From positions 1 through 38,047 of the forward strand of contig NZ_JANINI010000020.1 of NCBI RefSeq assembly GCF_024580145.1: a stretch of DNA of 38,047 bases. The letters run 5' to 3'. The first letter of the stretch is position 1; the number at the start of each line of letters is the position of its first letter. Below are positions 27,456-34,535 of this stretch, piece after piece. This stretch comes from Methyloversatilis sp. XJ19-49. Its GTDB lineage: Bacteria > Pseudomonadota > Gammaproteobacteria > Burkholderiales > Rhodocyclaceae. Both the position numbers and the translations under genes were made by a program. Below the pieces are notes generated by a model, which was given only the letters and a program-made list of their open reading frames with translations, was not told where the DNA came from and did not search any database.

Positions 27456-29477
27456 TCAGACACGGAATCGCGCGCCAGCGGCTTCCAGCTCGCGCGCCAT
27501 CGAACTCAGGTGCTGCGCCTGTTCAGCCATGGAACCGATGGCACTGGTGTTTTCCTCGGTCATCTGCGCGATCTGCTCGATCTTTCGCGCGACCTCGTGA
27601 CTGGCGGTGGTCTGTTCGCTGACCGATTCGGCAATGCCGCTGATGCCGTTCGATGTCGAGGCCGCCGCCTCGGCCGCGCGGCCGAGTGCGTCGACCACCC
27701 GGGCCAGCTGCTGGCGCGACGCGTTGATCGCGTCTGACCCACGCCGCACGACGGCATCGACGCCGGCAGCGTGTGCGTCCAGCGTGCGCGTGACAGCTTC
27801 GATCTCGAGGGCCGATGCGGCCGACTTCTCGGCCAGCTTGCGCACTTCGTCGGCGACCACCGCGAAGCCACGTCCCTGCTCACCGGCACGGGCTGCCTCA
27901 ATGGCTGCATTGAGCGCCAGCAGATTGGTCTGTTCGGCGATGTCCTTGACCTGTCGGGTCATGCCGCCGATGGCGCGCGTGCTCTCCACGAAGGCGCTGG
28001 CCGCATCGGAAATTTCTCCGACCACCTGACCGACATCGTCCAGCTCACCACTCACCGCGTCGATCGCGCGCCGCCCCTGATCGGCTTCATCGCGGCTGGC
28101 GTCGGCGTGGTGACGCATGTCGGACGCACTGTCCGACACGCTGTTGATCGACACCGACAGTTCTTCGATGGTGGCCGCCATGGCCGACGCGGACTGGCTC
28201 TGATGGGTCGATGCATGACTGATCTGCTGTGTCGCGCTGGCGACGACATGGGTCACTTCAGACACGGCCGAGGCCGAAGCCTTCACCCGTGCGATCAGCG
28301 ACGACAAGCCATCGGCCATGCGGTTGAAGCTGGCTGCGATATCCCCGAACTCGTCACGACTCGAAACGTCGATGCGCGCGGTCAGATCGCCATCGGCGAG
28401 CCGCTGTCCCCCTTCGATGGTGCGGCGGATGTCGTTCTGCAGCGAGAAGTAGAGCCCGAGCGCAAGGTAAAGTGACAGCAGCATGCCCGCTGCCAGCGCT
28501 GAAACGATCAGCACCTCCAGGCGGACCATCTCGCCTCGATGCACGGCAAGGCTGGCATCAAGGCTGGACAACAGCGTACGGGCAGTGCCCAGCGCTGCAT
28601 CGACCGGCGCGCTTGCGCGGGCAAACACTTCGGCGGGCGGCAAATCGAAGGTCTGGCTGACCACGGAATTCTCGATCATCAGCGCGGTGGCGCCAAAGGC
28701 GTCGCGCAGTTCCGCCACATCCGCGGTGATTGCGCCTGCATGGGCGGGCGCATTCTTCAGTACGCGTTCGAGCATGCGTTCCGATGCATCGACCTGCGCC
28801 TTCGACAGTTGCAGCAGGGACCCCAGTTCGACCGCCTTCTCGGGCGACATCGAGCGGGTTGCACTGATCGACGCCGCCAGCCCGCGCAGCCGGGCCAGAT
28901 ATTCGACCGTCTGCGGCACGATGCCGATGGTCGCGTCCATCAGTGTGTAGCTGTCCGGAAAAGGATCGAAGGTCAGACCGGATGCATCGGCCACCATCCG
29001 GAAATCGTTCAGCAGACCGACGATCAGTTCCGAGTGCCGGTGGAAGTTCTCGCTGCCGGTTGCACCACTCATCAACTGACGGACAGCCCCCCATTCGTCA
29101 TTCAGGCGATCGATCTGCGCACCCTGATCGAGCAGCGCAAGGTTGGCGTCATTCTGCGCCGCAAGCTTTGCGATGCCGGCCGCCACTTCGGCTGCCTTGG
29201 CTTCGACCTTGGGCGCCAGGCTGGCGTCGCCGTTGAGCATCGAAGAGGACATGCCACGATGCTGCTGCACCGTGGCGAGCACGCCCAGCAGGGTGCGGAC
29301 ATAGTCGGCACCGATGCGTTCGTTGTCCATCGCGCGCACCGCACCCATGCGGTCCAGCGTCTGCAGCGCGCCAACGCCGAACAGCAGCGACAGCAGGATG
29401 CCCATGACCAGCATCATCTTTGGCGCGAAGCGGAGACGTGACATCAATGCCCGGGCGGGCGACAGCAGGGCGTTCAT
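27456..29477 (-). CDS. Methyl-accepting chemotaxis protein, helical periplasmic domain
   Basis: 673 residues. Membrane segments are at about 21-40 and 321-344. The periplasmic part is long-helical with [14 protein letters not shown] (71-84), which resembles the QxERG-type first helix of nitrate-sensing-like domains. A HAMP domain is about 345-395, and the signalling tip is [20 protein letters not shown], followed by [13 protein letters not shown]. There is no CheR-binding pentapeptide: it ends GARFRV. The ATG at 29477 has AGGAG upstream; 13 more codons are open but follow the Shine-Dalgarno poorly. Ligand is unknown. Confidence 0.92.
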   Translation of the reverse strand: MNALLSPARALMSRLRFAPKMMLVMGILLSLLFGVGALQTLDRMGAVRAMDNERIGADYVRTLLGVLATVQQHRGMSSSMLNGDASLAPKVEAKAAEVAAGIAKLAAQNDANLALLDQGAQIDRLNDEWGAVRQLMSGATGSENFHRHSELIVGLLNDFRMVADASGLTFDPFPDSYTLMDATIGIVPQTVEYLARLRGLAASISATRSMSPEKAVELGSLLQLSKAQVDASERMLERVLKNAPAHAGAITADVAELRDAFGATALMIENSVVSQTFDLPPAEVFARASAPVDAALGTARTLLSSLDASLAVHRGEMVRLEVLIVSALAAGMLLSLYLALGLYFSLQNDIRRTIEGGQRLADGDLTARIDVSSRDEFGDIAASFNRMADGLSSLIARVKASASAVSEVTHVVASATQQISHASTHQSQSASAMAATIEELSVSINSVSDSASDMRHHADASRDEADQGRRAIDAVSGELDDVGQVVGEISDAASAFVESTRAIGGMTRQVKDIAEQTNLLALNAAIEAARAGEQGRGFAVVADEVRKLAEKSAASALEIEAVTRTLDAHAAGVDAVVRRGSDAINASRQQLARVVDALGRAAEAAASTSNGISGIAESVSEQTTASHEVARKIEQIAQMTEENTSAIGSMAEQAQHLSSMARELEAAGARFRV

Positions 29478-29522
29478 CGTGTGGATCTCCTGGGCGGACA
29501 GCTCGGTGCGGATCAAATGGAT

Positions 29523-29561
29523 CCGGCCTGCGACGCCGATCAGCGCGACGCCGCAGGCCGG
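29523..29561 (-). other. Hairpin in the leader of the 27456-29477 receptor gene
   Basis: A perfect 10-bp inverted repeat, CCGGCCTGCG (29523-29532) against CGCAGGCCGG (29552-29561). Its 19-base loop carries a second GCGACGCC copy in part. No T run follows on either strand. It lies 46-84 bases before the ATG, within the 168-base gap between receptor genes, so it would be part of the mRNA leader or a weak processing site. Confidence 0.45.
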
Positions 29562-29645
29562 TGGTCACAGTTCATAACGGCGGAGACACCGACACATTGA
29601 GTGCCGCGCCGTCGTCGCTTGATCCAGATCAGCCGCAGTACGGAA

Positions 29646-31331
29646 TCAGGCGACGTAGCCGATCCGGAAGCCGCCCCACTGGCGGCCACAGACGTGGATC
29701 GGTGCCGAAATGTCGTGCACCACTTCCCCGGTGTCGCGCCGATAGGTCTGGATCAGGAAAGGCTGGGCATGTGCGCCACAGCGCTTGCCGACCGGGTCTT
29801 CAAAAATGCGCTTGGTACGGTTGCGCACGATGTCGACCTTCTCGTCGCCGGTCAGCGGCTGCGAGAACTTCTTGTTGTGGGTCGGGAAATAGCCCTTCCG
29901 ATCAACCGCGCCCGCGTAGATCAGACCAGGGTGACCATCGAGCAGTGGCTCCTGGATGGCCGGAAGCAGCCGGTCGGTCAGGCTGTCGAAGCGTGTGGTG
30001 TACTTGACTGGCCGGGTGCCGGCGATCGGCTGGTAGTTCTCGTCGAACAGATCTTCGATCTTGATCTCGCCACGCTTGACCGCCGCTTCCAGACAAGCCC
30101 CGACCTGCGCGGCCGCCCCGGCGACCAGCTCCGGCATCCGCGCGTGCGTCGCCACCGCCTGTTCGCCTGCGGGGCCGAGGCGGAACACCTGGGCGAGTTC
30201 GGCCAGGTTGCTCGACAGCACGTCCAGGCGCCCGGCGTCGGTCGCCGCCACGCGCGACACCTCGCGGTTCGATTCAGCCATGGCGAAGATGCGCTGTACG
30301 TGCTGGTCAACCTGTTCGCCCAGCGCATGGTTCTGGCGCATCGCCGCAACCGTGCCGCCGACCCGTTCCAGCGTCGCATCGGCGCACTCGCGGATGCGCT
30401 CGAGCGTGGCCACCGCCTCGCCGGTCAGTGCGGCACCGCTTCGCGCCTCGACCGCGCTGGCGCGCACCACCGCGGCGGCCTCGCTGGTTTCGCGTTGCAC
30501 CGCCGAAATCATGGTGTGGATCTGCCCGGTCGACGAGGCAGTGCGTTCAGCCAGCTTGCGCACCTCGTCGGCCACCACGGCAAAGCCACGGCCCTGCTCG
30601 CCGGCCCGGGCTGCCTCGATGGCCGCATTGAGGGCGAGCAGATTGGTCTGGTCGGCGATTTCGCGGATCACCTGCACCACGCCGCCGATCTCTTCCGACC
30701 GGCTGCCCAGGTGGTCGATCTGCCGTGCGCACTGTTCGACGCTGCCCGACACGCGCGACATCTCGGCGGCGACACGGCTGACCACCTGGGCGCCCTGCTG
30801 CGATAGTTCGCGCGAGCGCGCCGCGTCCTCGACCGTCCGGGCCGCCACGTCAGTGGCCGCCTCCATGCTGCTTTTCATGTTGCCCACGTCGGTACTGGCG
30901 GCGCACGATGCGGTGCACTGCGCGTCGGTCGAGCCGGCCACCCGCTCGGCCCCCTTGCCGAGCCGGGCGCACGCTTCCTGCAGGCGCGACGAAGTGAACA
31001 GCATCTTGGCCATCGCCGCACTGAATTCACCGACCAGGCGGTTATAGCTTTCGGCCAGCCGGGGCAGCGCACCCGGCCCCTGCACCGGCAACTGGAAGGT
31101 GAGATCGCCCTCCAGGCGGGCTCGTTCCATGCTGGCGACGAGCGCTTCGAGCGGCCGCTCGAACAGGTGCGCACAGCTCAGCCGAACCACCGCCAGCGCG
31201 ACCAGCGAAAGCCCGGCGGCGAGCAGCACACCGCCGGTGTCGAGCGACTCCGCCCCCCAGGCAACCGTGCCCACGTGGGTCAGGAACACAACAGGATAAA
31301 GACACAACCAGAGCAGGTTGCGCCCGAGCAA
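29646..31331 (-). CDS. Methyl-accepting chemotaxis protein with C-terminal sensory domain; start out of frame
   Basis: 561 residues when read from the only in-frame start, a TTG at 31331 with no Shine-Dalgarno. Two adjacent membrane segments (about 4-26 and 31-51) leave almost no periplasmic part. A HAMP-like segment, then the signalling tip [20 protein letters not shown] follow. The C-terminal ~120 residues form a cytoplasmic sensory domain with [27 protein letters not shown] and the final [20 protein letters not shown]. Cys residues include CTASC (139-143). A strong Shine-Dalgarno and ATG at 31356 lie one base out of frame across a C9 run; with eight C the product would begin [17 protein letters not shown]. 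The gene may be phase-variable, or the assembly may carry an extra base. Confidence 0.85.
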   Translation of the reverse strand: MLGRNLLWLCLYPVVFLTHVGTVAWGAESLDTGGVLLAAGLSLVALAVVRLSCAHLFERPLEALVASMERARLEGDLTFQLPVQGPGALPRLAESYNRLVGEFSAAMAKMLFTSSRLQEACARLGKGAERVAGSTDAQCTASCAASTDVGNMKSSMEAATDVAARTVEDAARSRELSQQGAQVVSRVAAEMSRVSGSVEQCARQIDHLGSRSEEIGGVVQVIREIADQTNLLALNAAIEAARAGEQGRGFAVVADEVRKLAERTASSTGQIHTMISAVQRETSEAAAVVRASAVEARSGAALTGEAVATLERIRECADATLERVGGTVAAMRQNHALGEQVDQHVQRIFAMAESNREVSRVAATDAGRLDVLSSNLAELAQVFRLGPAGEQAVATHARMPELVAGAAAQVGACLEAAVKRGEIKIEDLFDENYQPIAGTRPVKYTTRFDSLTDRLLPAIQEPLLDGHPGLIYAGAVDRKGYFPTHNKKFSQPLTGDEKVDIVRNRTKRIFEDPVGKRCGAHAQPFLIQTYRRDTGEVVHDISAPIHVCGRQWGGFRIGYVA

Positions 31332-31338
31332 CGAGCGC

Positions 31339-31347
31339 GGGGGGGGG
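31339..31347 (-). repeat. Homopolymer run of nine C at the receptor start
   Basis: Nine consecutive C on the coding (minus) strand, four codons after the ATG at 31356. It is the longest G/C homopolymer I noticed in the window. Length 9 puts the ATG out of frame with the receptor; length 8 restores the frame. Confidence 0.95.
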
Positions 31348-31361
31348 TACTGACATTTACG

Positions 31362-31406
31362 GTCTCCTCACCGGTGGGGGCATTGTTTGCCCGATATGAA
31401 GGAGAC
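31362..31406 (-). promoter_or_regulatory. Shine-Dalgarno-sequestering stem before the ATG at 31356
   Basis: On the minus strand GTCTCCT (31406-31400) can pair over 7 bp with AGGAGAC (31368-31362). The second arm is the Shine-Dalgarno of the ATG at 31356. The 31-base loop contains one of the two GGGCA/TGCCC stem-loops. Pairing would hide the ribosome-binding site; whether it forms in the cell is inference. Confidence 0.45.
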
Positions 31407-31458
31407 ACCGACGTGTACCCGTCGATTGCCCCCCTCTCCGTCAGGGCATGGTTTGCCC
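31378..31458 (-). repeat. Two near-identical 15-base stem-loops in the receptor leader
   Basis: GGGCAAACAATGCCC (31378-31392, minus strand) and GGGCAAACCATGCCC (31444-31458) differ at one loop base and lie 66 bases apart. Each folds as GGGCA/TGCCC with a 5-base loop. A third stem, CGACG/CGTCG (31409-31413 and 31420-31424), lies between them. They are part of the 199-base stretch 31332-31530 that has no other gene. Confidence 0.6.
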
Positions 31459-31474
31459 GTCCGTCGTGAAGAGG

Positions 31475-31501
31475 GTTACGACAAAGCGTGTACGAGCTTT
31501 A
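31475..31501 (-). promoter_or_regulatory. Weak sigma-28-like promoter before the receptor gene
   Basis: TAAAGCTC, 11 bases, GTCGTAAC on the minus strand. The -35 element matches six of eight FliA consensus bases and the spacing is exact, but the -10 matches only about four of eight. Position just after the STAS gene and before the structured leader fits an internal promoter. Confidence 0.33.
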
Positions 31502-31530
31502 ATCTGGCGTCGCTGCGCACACCGTCACGT

Positions 31531-31836
31531 TCAGTCGATGCGGAACAGCTTGCCGAAGTTCGCGATGTCGAGCACCTGGCGCACCGGCGGGCTGCAGCGC
31601 GACAGTCTGATTTCACGCCGCGCGTTGCGCGCCTTGTCGCGCAGCATCAACAGCATGCCGAGCGCGGAACTGTCCACGTAATTGACGTCGGCGAGATCGA
31701 CGTCGAGTTCATTCACTTCATCGCGCAACAGAAGTTGCTCGGTGGTGTCCCGGAATTCCTTGTGCGCCGAAAAGTCGAAGCGCCCGCCCAGGCTCATGCG
31801 CGCGACCTTGTCGGCGAAGGTGACCTTGATGTCCAT
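31531..31836 (-). CDS. STAS domain protein (anti-sigma factor antagonist-like)
   Basis: 101 residues, a lone STAS domain. The motif VDSSALG (54-60) is the phosphorylation site of the SpoIIAA family (second Ser, S57), and the preceding strand NELDVDLADVNY is typical. Such proteins switch partners by Ser phosphorylation, but no anti-sigma-type kinase is encoded in the window. It lies 47 bases after cheB and is followed by the unusual receptor leader. It may regulate the chemotaxis complex or a separate partner-switching system. Confidence 0.9.
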   Translation of the reverse strand: MDIKVTFADKVARMSLGGRFDFSAHKEFRDTTEQLLLRDEVNELDVDLADVNYVDSSALGMLLMLRDKARNARREIRLSRCSPPVRQVLDIANFGKLFRID

Positions 31837-31883
31837 GATGCGTATTCCCTTCTGAAATCAATGAATGGAGCTGCAATCCGCCG

Positions 31884-32963
31884 TCAGCCGTGGGCAGCCA
31901 TGCGGCGACCGCCCTGCAGCGCAGCCATGATGCGTTCGGCAACATGCGTGAGCGGACTGACCTCGCAACACGCGCCGATCTGGGCCGCCTCGCGCGGCAT
32001 GCCGTAGACGACGCAACTTTCCTGGTCCTGACCTATCGTCCACGCGCCCGCCTTGCGCATCGCCAGCATGCCTTGTGCGCCGTCCTTGCCCATGCCGGTC
32101 AGCAGCGCGGCGACCGCACTGCCGCGCGCCTGTGCCGCTGCGGAATCGAACAGTACGTCGACCGCCGGGCGATGCCGGTTGTAGGGTGGCGTCTGCAGCA
32201 GTTCGCACACGTAGCCACCGCCGGATTTGCGGATTTCGAGGTGGGAATGTCCGGGTGCGAGGTAGGCGTGGCCCGGCAGGATGCGTTCGCCCTGTTCGGC
32301 CTCCTTCACGCGCAGACGTGACAGCGAGTCGAGACGTCGGGCGAAGCTCGCGGTGAACATTTCCGGCATGTGCTGAACCATCACGATGCCGGGCATGTTT
32401 TCCGGCAGGCGGGTCAGTACGTCCTTGATCGCTTCGGTGCCCCCGGTCGACGCACCGATACACACGATGCGGTCACCCCAGTTGCTGCTCACCACGGGCG
32501 GCGGCGTCACCGCACTGGCAGCAGGGCGCGCAGGCGCATCGCGCCTCACCTTCACGTGTGCGCCAAACGCCGCACGTATCTTGTCCTGCACCTCCTGTGC
32601 ATAGTCGGCCGGCAGTCCGACCATGGTGGCGCGCGGCTTCGCGATGTAGTCCACCGCGCCCAGTTCCAGCGCCTGCAGCGTCGCTTCGGAACCCTGCGCA
32701 GTCTGGCTGGAAATCATGATCACCGGCATCGGGCGCAGGCGCATCACCTTGTCGAGAAATTCCAGACCGTTCATCTGCGGCATTTCGACATCCAGCGTCA
32801 GCACGTCCGGCAACAGATCCTTCACCTTCTGACGTGCCACCAGCGGGTCGGGTGCCGTACCCACCACTTCCATGTCGGGCGCCTGGTTGATGATGGCGGT
32901 CAGCATGGCCCGCATGACTGCGGAATCGTCCACCACCAGTACCCTGATTCTTGGCTTGTTCAT
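31884..32963 (-). CDS. cheB: Protein-glutamate methylesterase/deamidase CheB
   Basis: 359 residues. The receiver domain has acid pocket D12/D13 and phospho-acceptor D58 in LTLDVEMPQMNG. After a Pro/Ala linker (about 140-160) the methylesterase domain shows the catalytic Ser in GASTGGTEA (S172), His in VQHMPEMF (H198) and Asp in GMGKDGAQGM (D294). It removes methyl groups from receptors and is activated by CheA. The start MNKPRIRVLVVDDS at 32963 is chosen over a longer open frame with no receiver similarity. It follows cheD by 13 bases. Confidence 0.97.
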   Translation of the reverse strand: MNKPRIRVLVVDDSAVMRAMLTAIINQAPDMEVVGTAPDPLVARQKVKDLLPDVLTLDVEMPQMNGLEFLDKVMRLRPMPVIMISSQTAQGSEATLQALELGAVDYIAKPRATMVGLPADYAQEVQDKIRAAFGAHVKVRRDAPARPAASAVTPPPVVSSNWGDRIVCIGASTGGTEAIKDVLTRLPENMPGIVMVQHMPEMFTASFARRLDSLSRLRVKEAEQGERILPGHAYLAPGHSHLEIRKSGGGYVCELLQTPPYNRHRPAVDVLFDSAAAQARGSAVAALLTGMGKDGAQGMLAMRKAGAWTIGQDQESCVVYGMPREAAQIGACCEVSPLTHVAERIMAALQGGRRMAAHG

Positions 32964-32976
32964 CAGCGTCACCCGG

Positions 32977-33606
32977 TCACGAGAACAACTCGATATCGCC
33001 TGACGCATCCGTGCGTGCAAGCCGCTCCTGATACTCGCGCTCGCGCCGCGCCAGCGTATCGTTGTTGACGCGTGCGAGCTTCTTCACCAGCACCCGTCCG
33101 ACACGCGGAAAGAAGTAGATCTTGCGGGCATGCTTGTCCTGCAGATCCTGCGCGAGGACCGGAATGCCTTCCTGCTTCAGGTAGTCGAGCACGAAAGACG
33201 AATTGCGTTCACCGACGTTTGCGCTCGACAGCGACGCCATCACGCGTCCGCCGCCGAATACCTTGGCTTCGAGCGCCGAACGCCGGGCGCCCGACTTGAT
33301 CAGCTCATTCACCAGCAGCTCCATCGCATACCCTCCGTAACGCGCCGAACGACTGGTCGCTTCGGTGCCGCCGTCGGGCAGCATGAAATGATTCATGCCA
33401 CCAATCCCGCGTTCCGGGTCGCGGATGCAGGCGGCTACGCACGAACCCAGAACGGTCACCAGCAGCATGTCGCGTGTCGTCACGAAGAATTCGCCTGGCA
33501 GGATCTTCACCGCCTCGCGCGAAAACTTGCTGTCGAAATAGCGCTGCGACGACTGGTGTTCGATCAGGGAAGGGCCGCGACTATCGACCGCCGTCAGCAC
33601 GACCAT
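32977..33606 (-). CDS. cheD: Receptor glutamine deamidase CheD
   Basis: 209 residues. CheD deamidates receptor Gln residues and in some species interacts with phosphatases. The catalytic Cys is in LGSCVAACI (C56) and the His in GGMNHFML (H73). The GGGRVMA and VGERNSSFVLDYL blocks also match. The ATG at 33606 has AAGGA 6 bases upstream and overlaps the end of cheR by 26 bases, so the pair is probably translationally coupled. Confidence 0.95.
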   Translation of the reverse strand: MVVLTAVDSRGPSLIEHQSSQRYFDSKFSREAVKILPGEFFVTTRDMLLVTVLGSCVAACIRDPERGIGGMNHFMLPDGGTEATSRSARYGGYAMELLVNELIKSGARRSALEAKVFGGGRVMASLSSANVGERNSSFVLDYLKQEGIPVLAQDLQDKHARKIYFFPRVGRVLVKKLARVNNDTLARREREYQERLARTDASGDIELFS

Positions 33607-34480
33607 AAACCGTCCTTCCGAGATTGCGGAACAGATCGACTGCGTGCGAAAAGCTTTCCGAATGCCCGGCGAACATGAGCCCTTCCGGGCGCAGCAGCGG
33701 GACGAAGCGCTTCAGGATGGCGTACTGCGTCGGCTTGTCGAAGTAGATCATCACGTTGCGACAGAAGATCGCCTCGAGCGGCCCGCGGATCGGCCAGTTC
33801 GGTTCGAGCAGGTTGACGCGGGTGAAGCGGATGAGCTTCTGCAGTTCGGGGCGCACGCGGACCTCGCCGGCGCGAGCGCCGGTGCCTCGCAGGAAATATT
33901 TGCGCACCAGTTCGGGCGACAGCTTTTCGATGCGGTCTTCGGTATAGACACCGGCCTGGCCCTGCGCCAGCACCTGGGTATCGATGTCGGTCGCGATGAT
34001 TTCAACCGGCGGGTTCATCGAGCCATACAGCTCGCAGCAGGTGATGGCCAGCGAGTAAGGCTCCTCTCCGGTCGAGGCGGCGCTGCACCAGATGCGCGCC
34101 GTCGGCTTGCCGAGCCGGGTCAGATGCTCCTTCAGCAGGTCGAAGTGATGCGCTTCGCGGAAGAACGATGTGAGGTTGGTGGTCAGCGAATTGACGAAGG
34201 TTTCCCACTCGGTGTGATCATTGCGCTCGAGCCGCTTCAGATAGTCAGCGAAGGTTGCATCACCGGTGGCACGAAGCCGCCGCGCCAGCCGGCTGTAGAC
34301 CATGTCGAACTTGATCGGCGACAGCGAAATTCCGGCATGCTGATGTATCAGTTTTGCGATGCGGTCGAAATCGTCGCGCGTGAAGGAAAACTCGCGGGTT
34401 CCGCCGGTCAGCGACCTTGAATCCGCCAGTTGCCGGGTCACTTCGACTGCACTTGCTGCATTCCTGCCTGCCTGAATCAC
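33581..34480 (-). CDS. cheR: Chemoreceptor methyltransferase CheR
   Basis: 299 residues. CheR methylates receptor Glu side chains with S-adenosylmethionine. The N-terminal helical domain (about 30-95) has RDDFDRIAKLIHQHAGI, the SAM loop is WCSAASTGEEPYSLA (131-145), and CRNVMIYFD is the conserved later motif. The beta subdomain that binds receptor pentapeptides is present around LRGTGARAGEVRV. The start is a GTG at 34480 with GAGAGG 8 bases upstream; the open frame extends much further but is Arg-rich and unlike the family. The gap of 55 bases to the tethered receptor gene is unremarkable. Confidence 0.94.
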   Translation of the reverse strand: MIQAGRNAASAVEVTRQLADSRSLTGGTREFSFTRDDFDRIAKLIHQHAGISLSPIKFDMVYSRLARRLRATGDATFADYLKRLERNDHTEWETFVNSLTTNLTSFFREAHHFDLLKEHLTRLGKPTARIWCSAASTGEEPYSLAITCCELYGSMNPPVEIIATDIDTQVLAQGQAGVYTEDRIEKLSPELVRKYFLRGTGARAGEVRVRPELQKLIRFTRVNLLEPNWPIRGPLEAIFCRNVMIYFDKPTQYAILKRFVPLLRPEGLMFAGHSESFSHAVDLFRNLGRTVYGRADGGR

Positions 34481-34488
34481 GATGCCGA

Positions 34489-34494
34489 CCTCTC
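34489..34494 (-). promoter_or_regulatory. Shine-Dalgarno that fixes the cheR start
   Basis: GAGAGG on the minus strand, 8 bases before the GTG at 34478-34480. No comparable site precedes other in-frame starts, so this sets the N-terminus of CheR at MIQAGRNAAS. Confidence 0.6.
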
Positions 34495-34535
34495 GGTTGA
34501 TGTCATGCGGACGCGCGGTCAAGCCACGCGCTTGC

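Noticed and set aside
31042-31356. The frame starting at the ATG 31356 as a separate 104-residue protein.
   Set aside because: After the C9 run it is just a shifted reading of the receptor; the continuing receptor sequence in the other frame is clearly the conserved one.
31378-31475. A c-di-GMP (GEMM-I) riboswitch in the receptor leader, suggested by GGGCAAACC.
   Set aside because: The rest of the aptamer consensus (GACGCAAAGC and the tetraloop-receptor arrangement) is absent.
31384-32007. A long plus-strand open frame across the receptor leader and STAS/cheB genes.
   Set aside because: It lies opposite well-supported STAS and CheB coding sequence and has no family features; GC-rich codon bias opens such shadows.
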